Source: Chimonanthus salicifolius (Eukaryota; Streptophyta; Magnoliopsida; Laurales; Calycanthaceae). Taken from it: a DNA stretch of 64,000 nucleotides. The stretch lies in the NCBI GenBank assembly GCA_013350335.1, contig CM023539.1:40968631-41032630 (forward strand), written 5' to 3'. The notes beneath the pieces are model-generated. The model was not told the origin of the DNA. It did not search any database and was given only the letters and a program-made list of their open reading frames with translations. Below are positions 36,801 to 48,200 of the stretch, piece after piece. Each line of letters begins with the position of its first letter. Within the stretch, counting starts at the first letter, position 1. The translations under genes and the position numbers were made by a program.

Positions 36801-39134
36801 ATGACGAATCGGACGACGGCGGAGAGCTTCGTGGTGGTGCACAACGTGGCGAAGCGGCACAACATAGGGACGATGGTCCGCAGCGCCACGGCATTCGGTG
36901 TTAGCGAGTTCGTGCTGGTGGGTCGTAGGGATTTCAATGCCTTTGGTAGCCACGGCTCGACGTCCCACATCGGTTTCCGCCATTTCCATTCCCTCTCGGA
37001 CGCTCGTCTCTACCTCAAGAACGTACGAATTCTTTCTTTCTTTCTTCTCTTCTTCTTCTTATTATGCATAAGCTCAGTTCTTTTCTTTTCTTTCCTTTTC
37101 TTTTCCAGGAAAGAGATTGCGATATATGTGGAGTGGAGATTGTTGATGGAGCTGTAGCCGTGAATGAGCATCCATTCAGGAAGAGCACCGCTTTCCTTCT
37201 TGGAAATGAGGTCAGATCCACCTCTTTCATCTCATCTCCCAAGTTTGGAACTTCGAGGAAAAGACTGCAAGAAAGCCCTTTGGAGTTAGGAGTTAGGGGG
37301 GCTTGTTTGGATTGTCCAACTATTTCGTGCTTTTCTATTTCGCGAATTGGATGAATCTAATTGAAATTCATATATTATTTTTAGTTCTATTTTTATTTAG
37401 ATTATTTTGATATTGTTTTTTATAACATTTTTATTTATATTTCTCATGTGAGAGAGAATGGCTTTGTTTGAAACATAGTCACAAATACCGTTCTCGGGAT
37501 ATTAACGGGAACTGTTAATAACGGGATATTTTCAAATTCTCGGGTTTTTAACGGGAATTTAACGGGAAAATCTCGCGGAAAATATAAATATTTAAAATAA
37601 TAATAAAAATTAATATAATAAAGGGATTTTTTCTGAAGTTTGCATTATGAGATAATTTAAATCAAATAAAGGGATTTTCAAATTTACAATCTGAAATAAA
37701 TTTAATTATTTAAATAATAAAATTTATTTTAAAACTTTAAAGTTATTTTTTTAGCAGTGTGTACTTTGAAAATTTCTCAAATTAAATATCCGGACTAATT
37801 ACGATAATCCGATAAAAACACTTTAAGACTTCAAGGTCTTTTGACACTCTTAAATATTTAAAACACAGTATTTTACAAATAAAGATATCCCTAGGGTATA
37901 CCGAAAACATATTTAGGAGTGTCAAAAGACCTTGAAGTTTTAAAGTATTTTTATCATGTTATCGTAATTAGTCCGGATATTCAATTTGAGAAATTTTGGA
38001 AATACACAGTGCTTAAAAAATAATGTGCATAGTGTATTAAATAATAAAATCTCCTTTAAAACTTTAAAGTTATTTTTTAGACACTGTGTATTTCCAAAAT
38101 TTCTCAAATCGAATATCCGGATTAATTACGATAATTTGATAGAAATACTTTAAGACTTTAAGGTCTTTTAATACTCCTAAATATGTTTTTGGCACACCCT
38201 AGAGATACCCTTATTTGTAAAATACTGTGTTTTAAATATTTAGGAGTGTCAAAAGACCTTGAAGTCTAAAAGTATTTTTATCAGGTTATCGTAATTAGTC
38301 TGAATATTTAATTTGAAAAATTTTCAAAGTACACACTGCTTAAAAAATAACTTTAAAGTTTTAAAATAAATTTTATTATTTAAATAATTAAATTTTATCC
38401 ATATTTCCTGGTGTCGTGTCCAGCGGGTGTGTGCGGATAGCGCCAGTGACTGCAGATGACGTCAACATGGGATAACCGTGTAATGGAAAAAATTTAAACG
38501 GTAAAAACGCGTTTTTAACGCGATTTTACAGTTTCTCGCGTTAAAAACGCGTTTTTAACGGTAAATTTCCGATAAAAACGGCATAGGCGATAAAATCGCG
38601 TTTTTAACGCGGTAACGTTATTTTCCCGATATTTTCGCGGTAAAAACGAAAATATCGGCGGTATTTGTCACACTGGTTTGAAAGAGGCTTATCTTTTCTT
38701 TAAAAAAAAAGGCTTATCTTTAAAAAGTTTATCATCATCGGTTACATAATTAATGAGTGTTTTTTAACCCATTACATCATTAATTAAGTTTTAATGTAAT
38801 TTAAGGTTTGATTTATAATAACAGTGAGGATTACCACTATGCTATGATAGAGACCGCTAGGGTGCAATTTGGGCAGTCCGGGGCATGTCCTAAGTTACTT
38901 CTGGGCTTCTGGCTAGGGTCCGTGGTGCAACTATAGGGCCTAACCTTAGAGGGGCCCTAGCAGGGGTCGAAAATTCGGCTCATCCCAATTTTCGGCTGAT
39001 ATTTCATCTCGTCCGAGAATTTTCTCTCCTTATATTTTTTTTTTTAAATCTCGCTGGCTTTTTTTTTGAAAAAAATCATTTAAAAAATTTAAAAAGGCTG
39101 TTTTAAAAAAAAAATAATAATAATAAAAAAAAAT

Positions 39135-39205
<71 letters not shown>

Positions 39206-42200
39206 GCCTATATTTCAAATATCAGCCAATATCTAGGCTGATATACGCTTGTATCAGACGAATATCGGCCAAGATATCGATCGGGCTCACGCGGGTATTT
39301 GTTTTTTTTTTTAAATAAAAAAAAAATCGGCCGATTTTTTTTTTTTTTCTCTGGCCGATACTATGCGTATCGGCTGAGATATCTCAGTCGTGGAAATCCC
39401 GAGATATCTCGGCCAATCCGTACAGTATCGGCCGAGATTTCAACCCCTGGCTCCTAGTGGGCCTTAATTATTTTAAATTGGACTTGGGTCCTAAAATAAA
39501 TAAGGACCCAAATGGGCCTTTCACTTTTTTGGTCCTTTCTTTGTACCTTTTACCTCTCATTCTTTCTCATTACTATCCCAATATTGTATTGGGCCATTTT
39601 TTTATGACAAAAACTTGCATTCAAGTAACCTTTCGAAAAAAAAAAAAAAAACTTGCATTCAAGTAAGCATGTGTCATTATAAGTTCTATTTAGATATATG
39701 GCTGGGAAGAGGGATGCTTTTGTTAAGAGGGATGCTTGGTGTAACAAGAAAAGAAAGAATTAGAAATGAGTGTGTTATAGAAAGCCTAAAAGTTGCTCTG
39801 ATAGGGGAAAAAGATGAAGGAGTGTTGGTTAAGATGGATAGATGATGATGATGATGGTCAGGAATGTACCAGGGCAACACATTTAGATTTAAGGATGACC
39901 ATCATCATTAGGATGTTCATCCCTTATATTGCCAGTTGATGAAGCCCCTCTTGCTAGGTTTCTTTTTCTATTTAATAAAATTTTATAGTTGATGAAGGCC
40001 CTCTTTCGAGGTTTATAGAAAATAATAATTGTTCGTTGCTTTTTATAGGGAACTGGCCTTTCAGCAAAGGAGTGTGAGATTTGTGATTTCTTTGTTTACA
40101 TTCCTCAATATGGTGGTGGAACTGCATCATTAAACGTCACAGTTGCTGCTTCTATTGTCCTTCACCATTTTGGAGGTATGCTCTTCGAGTCTTCGTCATG
40201 CTAACTATAGTAGGGATTGTCTATTCCTTTTATTTATTTATTTTTTCCTATTTTTACCCTGAATGAAATCTTTATTTGCAATGATTCCAAAAGTCTTTCC
40301 TATACACACACACATACATGCACACATATTCCCAAGGGTTCTTTGGATGCAAGGACATCATATGTCCATGAATAGCATGATTTCTCTGACATTTGATTGT
40401 GTGGCAGGATTGCTGCTTCTCAGGCAACCCAGGGGCATGATATGCCTCAGTAAAACCTGGATACCAGGATTTTAGGGACATTATATTCCATATTTAGGAA
40501 GATCCATGCATCAAAGTTCTTCTGTCTTGAAATTCTGAGGATTATTTGCATATGAACAGCTCAAGTACTTTGCTAATTGCTCTGTAGGGTCGGCTCAAGG
40601 TTTAAAATATTTCTTTTCAGTGAATATTGCTACTTGTTGGCCAATAGCATGATACATGTTATACTGGTTCAAAGAAATGCAAACTTTTCCATGAAATGAA
40701 ATCTATCCCGCACAAAAAAGGCTAAATTCATGTCCTTAAATTTCATTCCAAACCCCAAACAATGGAAATCCCCAGCTTGTGTTTTTTTTTTTTACCCCTC
40801 ATTGTTAATTTCTCACGCGTTTAACTGCGAAGATGGTAAGCTTAAGTCACATTGCTTACCTTTTAAGAAACAAAATTTGACCCAAAATTAGATAAAAGAC
40901 CCTGCTTAAAAATTGTACAGATACTCGTCATCATCATCATCATCATAAGCCAGAATTCCATGTAAATTTTTTACGGATGCTACTCAGCATATATCTGCAA
41001 ACAACCACATAAGGTAACACAGGCACACATAACATATAGCTATCACCATCTTACGAGTACCAGTACTTTGGACTTGTGACATCTACTAAATGCAACATAG
41101 GGTTGTCATTACACAACTTCCAAAGTCGGACCTGAGGAGCATTGCAAGGCTTTGGTTTTTTCTTTCAAAGAAATGGACTTTTGTGGTCAGTTTAATATTT
41201 TTTCCCCTGTCAATTTTAATTCCTTCTTTCAAAGATGTAATAGAGATCTATCATAAGTAGAAGGAACCTCTACGTGATTATGCCTATAAATATTGTAGAA
41301 AACCACTAATTTACGACTCTTGGAAAATCTCTATAAAAAGTTAACTGTGGAAGATATAAAACGTCAAAGCCATTTACAATCATTCTCCCTTTCTGCTCTC
41401 AACTTGACTTGATGTCTGCCTCACAATGTACTTTCCATTAAATATGACAGAATATTGGTTCCGAGCAGTACTGGTAAATCTGTTATTTCTCAAACAACAT
41501 AGTCAAATTGCCATGGTTCCTTAACCTTATCACTAGCTCAAGTTATGGGATTGATTCCTGGTCACATTCCACCACCGCTGGTTCATGCAAATTTCATTTA
41601 TGAGAATTTCAGCTTCATTTAAATTACCATCCTGGCTGGCTCTGAAAAGGCCACACAATTATTCTCCACCATCCTTCATTTGTTTATTTATTTTTGAAAG
41701 CTAACAGGGAAACATTTCATTAAATCCAAAATATGAATACAAAATGGAAAAGAAAATAGGCCCAGTGAGTGACTGGCCTGGCCACAAAATTCTACAAGAG
41801 ATTCATTGAACGGTCTCACATTTTTAATAAATTCAATAACAGTCTCTGTTTCAAAAAAAAGAAAAGAAAAAGAGATTCATAGAATAGTTAATGTCAAATC
41901 CTTCCAGCAACCACAAAACATACCAACATCAAATCCTGAAAAAGAAGTCAAAGCCAAAGCCCATTGAATCAGATTTCATCTGATTCTTCGAATTAACACC
42001 TCTGCTCATAAAGATTTGCCTTCGAAAATTCTTCTGTTATGCTCCAACCAAACAAACCAGAGGACAGCCGAAGGGATCATTTCCCAAGAACTTGGCTCTT
42101 CTTAGGAAAAAGGTCCCGGTCCCCATTCAGATATGAGAGCCAGAGGAGAAGGAGGAAAAGCCCAAGCAACAGAAAGAAGACATAAGAAGTAGGACCAAAT

Positions 42201-45200
42201 AGGCTCAACAAACGGACAGTGAATAAGCAAATGATCAATAGATGCCTTATTTCTCCAACAGAGAAAGCAAATGTTGGGGGTAGAAAATACCCCAACTTAA
42301 GATTATCAGTTGTCAAAGATTTATTAGGTAAGCTATCCAACAAAAACTCCTGACTTTAGAAGGGGTTGCAGATTCCAGATGGATTTGAAAGGGAAAGAAA
42401 TTGGGTGAGTAGGTTGGATGAGGGAGAACAAAGATTTGCAAGAAAAGATTCCACCTATTGTCCTTGCTCCATATCCTCCTATCCAAATTACCCTCTATCA
42501 GAAAGTTCAAGAGTATAAGAGCTCCACCACATTAAATTCCTTCAAATCACCACCCCCTCCCTCTCTTCCCCCCTCAATCGCAATAAAGTCCCTCTATTTT
42601 TCATATTTTTGTAATACTCCTTGACATTTCTGTTCTATCCAAGTAGGTTCCTGTGGTTAGTTAAACGAGAACTGTTAGTTTTGGCAACTGTTGTCATGTA
42701 AATATCTGAAATACCGAGAATGCCCCTAAGTGTACAAAATTCCAAAAATGGCTTTATTTGCCATTCTTTCCATTGGAAATGTGGGAGGAGTGGTGGTGTT
42801 GCATTGGGATTCTTCTCAAAGTCACGACCAAAAATCCCTCCCCTTGGTCTGGTTTATAGATTTTTCTTAATCAAAACAAATGTAGGATTTCTCTCTCTCT
42901 ACCATATAGAGATTAATATATGTTAGAGATCCTATGTAGGATTTCTTTTTCTTTTATTCTTAGGGGTCCTTTTTCTATAAATATAAGAGATTGAATAGCT
43001 GAAGTTTTTTTTTGAAGACCAAGGTGTCCAGGCCTCTTAGAGCACGTGACTAATCCTTGGGGCATGTGTAAACCTCCTTATCCACACACATCGGGTAACA
43101 CTATGGGGAGTGACCCTTTTGTGTTGAGAGTGACTTGAACTCAAGATGATGCATGACAAGGAACAGGGTAACTCTAAATGCCTAATGTGGTTCCCTAAAA
43201 ATTAAAAGGGATGAAAATAATTACCCTAAATCTAAAATGGGTTGAAATTAAATTCCAATTAATATTCACAATTAATTAATATAAACTTTACCACACACAA
43301 TCATGCAAATACTAAGAATCTAATGTATTTAATGGGAATAATTGGAAATTAAGCAATTTAATCAATCTTGACGAATATTAGGCTACACAGTTAAGTCTCT
43401 TCTCATGAGTGAAGCAATGAATAACATGTGGGTTTAAGTCACGTGGGTTTAATGGACTAAAAGGAACGGTAAAGAGGTGAGAGGGCTAAAATGAAAAGAG
43501 GGAAATAGAGAGAAGGGTGGAAGAGAAGAAAAGTGGCAGAGAGTGGCGGAAACTGGGAAGGAGGTGGGTTGCGGCAGCAAAGAGGTAGAGGTCTATGGGT
43601 GGCGGAAAGGGCAGGGAAGAGTATAGGTGATGATGATGGTTAGATTTGGCTTGGGCGACAAGGAGAAGGAATTGGGGAAGAAAACGGCAGCAGTATATGG
43701 AGATTTGGAGGTGGCAACAGCAGGAGATGGGCCTAGAGGAAGGGGCGACAGCAATAAGGTAGGTAAAAGGGGTAGTGGCGACAAGGTTGGGAAGGGAATG
43801 GGCTGTTTTGAGAGTGGCATAAGCAAAGGGTTCCAAAGAAGGGGTGGCGGGGCTTCCAGAAAGGGTCTTGGGAGTGGTATGAAAGAAAGGAAAAAAGAAA
43901 AGAGAAGAAGAATAGAAGAAGATCGAGAGTACCTGAAGAAGAAGAAGAAGAAGGCTTCTCGCCCTTTCCTTAGGCTTCTCACCCAGCTTGGATTCACACC
44001 AAAAACTAACACTCTAATTCGTGTATGGCAAAATCTGAATTCTCTGTTGATCGTCTCTTGCCTCAAGTAGGCTACATGTATGTATAGGCTTTTACATCCA
44101 TCCAAAATAAGAAACTACTACAATTAACCTCAAATCTAATCTAAAACTAATCCAAACAATTCCAAAACTAATGGAATTTAAAAATAAAATAAGAAGGTTA
44201 CAAACATGCTAAATAAAATAAATCATTAATCCTAATGCTAAATATGGCAACCATCCAAATTTAGAAAATTGCTCCGCATCACAAGACCTCTCACATCTCA
44301 GACAGGTTCTTGAAGAACTGAAGTTTGTGTAGAAGGGAGATGGTCTCAATTGAGAAACAAAGAAATTGTGTTTTTCTCTTTGAGAATGTTTAAGAGAGAT
44401 TTTGTTAAGAGTTCTCTAAGCATTTTGAAAGTATCTTTTGATTGAAAAGTGGTAAGCTTTTGAATTTGTGCTTAGCACATTGTAACTCTCATTCATCTTC
44501 TCTCTTCTGATTAGTGAAGCTATCATCTTTTTCACTTATAGACATAGGCATCAATGTCAAACCACAGCAAATTCTTGTCTCGCTTTGTGTGGTATGTTAT
44601 GTAATTTTATTTTATTTTGTTTTTCCTATTGCAATATTTCTACATTTTATCCACATCACAATTAGTGGTATCAAAGCTTTGGTTCGTGTTCAGATTTCAT
44701 TTCTGCTATAGTGGACATACGTTTGGATAATATGTGGTTGAATTGTAATTTGTATGGCACAAGATTTTTCAAAGGCCATTAGCATGTGGTTGCTGGCTTG
44801 TAATTTGTATATGTGGCAAAATTCTACAACAGCCATGGGAATGCCAAGGGTAAAGTTTAAAGTAGAGAAAGTTGATGGGAAAATTTTGAAGAAAATCAAA
44901 ATTCAAAAATGTGTTACTTTGGCAGGGCATAAACAAGGTTTTAAAAAGACTATTCGAGCAATGTTTGAATTTGGAGATTAAGGACACCAAATGAGTATGG
45001 AGAAAGGGTCGATGAGCATCTTCATGGAGGCTCCCCGCTACTCTCACCGAGGTGGAGATTGTTAGGTTAAAAGGTTGGTGGGTAATCTACTGACCTATGA
45101 GGTGGCTCGATTATGCTCATCTGGGAGAGAGATTCTGTCTCTATCTCTCTCTCTCTCTCTCTCCCATTGATATTGCTAGACTGTAGAGGTCCTACCATTT

Positions 45201-48200
45201 TAGGGATCCTTTTATAAATATGATAGATAGTTGAATTTTGGTTTGAAGGGGATGGTCTCAATTAAACCAAATAGAAATTTGGAGTTCTTCCATTGAGTTT
45301 CTGACAGTGTATGAGAGATTTTGTGAGAGTTCTGTGTATTTTGAGGAATCTTTTATATGTTGGATTGAGACACAACTTTGCGCTAAAAGCTTGGCACATT
45401 GTAATTCTCTTATTCTTTTTCTCTCTTTTGATTCAAGAAATTATTATCCCTTTTGATTGTGGATGTAGGCCCAACACCAAACCATGTTAAAGTATGTTAT
45501 GTCTGTGTAATTTGATTTTATTATATCATTCCTATTGCATTATTTTAGGAGCACTTTCTCCACTTCACAAGAAACCTTGTTTTAAAATATTCTCATATTT
45601 CTCTCCTTCAGATCATAGAAGAGGTATTATTTTCACACGTGTTTGGTGTCTACCCTTAAAGGGGTCCAGATCTCCAACCACCATGAAAGTCAAAATGACT
45701 AGTAACACCCAATGGATGGGGAATGGATTCAGAAAGACAAACAAATGGGCTTTAGGAATAAATAATCTGTGAGCCGGTGGCTAATTGGTGAACCATTGTT
45801 TCCTGATTGACCCGACATTTATTGCTTTTATTGCCATCTATATGGCAACTGGCAATGCCCATTGGGCCTGACTTTTGGTAGTTTGTGCAATCCAGACACC
45901 TTGTATATAGTGGTACCAATGGGCCCACCAAATTGGTCAGTAATCCAGAGAAAGATCTGTAAGTTCCATGTCAAGATCTCATCAGTTGTCTGCAATTGCA
46001 TACATGCACCAAATATGTATGTATCTATATCCTAATGTGGATATGCAACTTCTATTAGTCTCGTGCTATGTTATCCAAGTAAATATTGGGAAAATCTTAT
46101 AGTTAGTGTTGACTTTGTATTCCTCGTCTACTTCACAATTTGATACCAATTGAAATTTCTCCCCCTCAACATTAGTACCATTTGTCTCCCCCTTTTTGTC
46201 ATAAATTGACAAAGGGTATGACATAATAATATCATGGAGAAACAGATTTAACAAAACATCAGTTTTAAATAAGCACTTATTCCAATATTTGAAACTAAGA
46301 AAGATCCACCACCAACCAATTTGTCAGATCCTCAAAAAATACATTTTCCTATTAGGCACAAGGAGGATCTGAAAACATCAAGGGGCCTAAACACACCCTC
46401 TCACTTTCTGAACCCATTTCGCATTGAAAGAAGATGGGCGGAGGGATAAGCTGAAATTCTTTGAATCAGTTCTATGTTTGAGAAGATCATTTAGCAAATT
46501 TGTTAAAGAGCTGATTTTGATCTCTTCTTTCAAAATTTTGCCTGACATTGTCCCTTCTATGATGTACCTTTGGTTGGACAGAAGTGAACTTCTCTTTGTA
46601 ATGTTTCTTTCTTAAGGGACATTCAAACTTTAGGTGACCCAACTTTTCACAATAGTAGCATGTCACACTAGAAGATTTAGAGAAAGAATGCTCACCTTTC
46701 AAAAAAATAGTTTTGGAGTTAGATTTCTTATCAAAACCTAGACCAGTTTTATCTCCAAAATGTTTTCCAATACTAAAGGGTTTTTCAAGTTTTTCTTCCC
46801 CTTCAGTAAATTTATCTTCAAATTTTATTTTGTGACTCCTTAACTGGTTTAAGTCAAATTCCAATTTTTGTTTTTCACTTCTAATTTTTGACTCATCTTT
46901 CTTTAGTTTTAAAGTTTCATCTTGAGTCAATTTGAGCTTTTCTTGAAGACATAGATTTTCATCTTGAATAATTTTTAAGTCTTTTTCAAATGTTTCTTTT
47001 TCAGTTTTTAATTGATTTTTCAATTTTACATTTTCATTTTTAGATTTACCAAGTCTTTTAGCTAAATCTTTACTTTCTAAGAACAAAGCATTATAAGCTT
47101 CTTGTAAGCCATCATCCTCACTATCTGATCCTTCACTATTGCTTCAACATTTGGAGCATTTTGAGGATCATAAGAGATGGAAGCAATAAAACCTTTTGTT
47201 TTAACAATATCTTCATGGGTTGACACATCAGATTCACTTTCAGATTGTAATGTGCCTTCTTCCACTATAGTGGTCATGGTTTTCTTTTTAAATCTCTTCT
47301 TAGAAGGACATTCATTAGCAAAGTGACCATATCCATCACAATTAAAACATTGAGTTTCTTTGGGCTTGGATTTTTCTTTAAATCTATCTTTTGACTTTTC
47401 TTTTAAAATATGTGTCTTACTTTTATTGAATTTTCTACAGTCTTCTTTATTAACTTTTCTTCTTTCTTTCCTCATATTAAAATGTTTTAAGAAATTTTTA
47501 GCAATAGTGGCAACCTCTTCATCTGTACCACTTTGTGAGTCATCAGATTCTTGATCCCTTTTAAATTTAGTTTTTAGAGAAGATTTTAGAGCAATTGATT
47601 TTTTCTTAGGTTTTTCATCATCAAAGTGAAGCTCATAGGTTTGAAGGGATCCTACCAAGTCATCAACCCTCATTAGAGACACATCTCTGTATTCTTCAAT
47701 AGCGGCTACCTTGGGCTTAAAATTTTTGGGCAGATTTCTTAGTATTTTGGTACAAATTTTAGATTCAGGGATTATTTCACCTAAGGCCCACATGGAATTT
47801 ACAATGTCACTTAATTTCGAATAGAACTCCATAAACATTTCATTTTCCTCCATTCGTATGTTATCAAATTGTGACTGGAGGATTTGAAGTTTAGACCTTT
47901 TAACAACTGAGGTTCCTTCATGTGTCATTTCTAATATGTCCCAAGCATCTTTGGCTGTCGCACATGTCATTATACGCTTGAACTCATCAGGTGAGACAGC
48001 ACAATTAATGGCATTTAAAGCCTTTCCGTTTGCAGTATATAGAGTTTTTTCCATGTCGGTCCAGGTGAAGTAATCTTTAGATTTAGTACCAATGATTAGT
48101 TGAACAGATTTTCTTGCTTCATCTTTGGTTGATTTTTCATAGATTTCCATAACAGGATGTTCCCAACCCCTTACTACTGATTCCCATACAGCTCCATCAA

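Noticed and set aside
43593..44105. Minus-strand ORF of 170 codons
   Set aside because: Low-complexity Phe/Ser/Pro-rich product over a purine/pyrimidine-biased stretch, with overlapping ORFs on both strands and no family resemblance.
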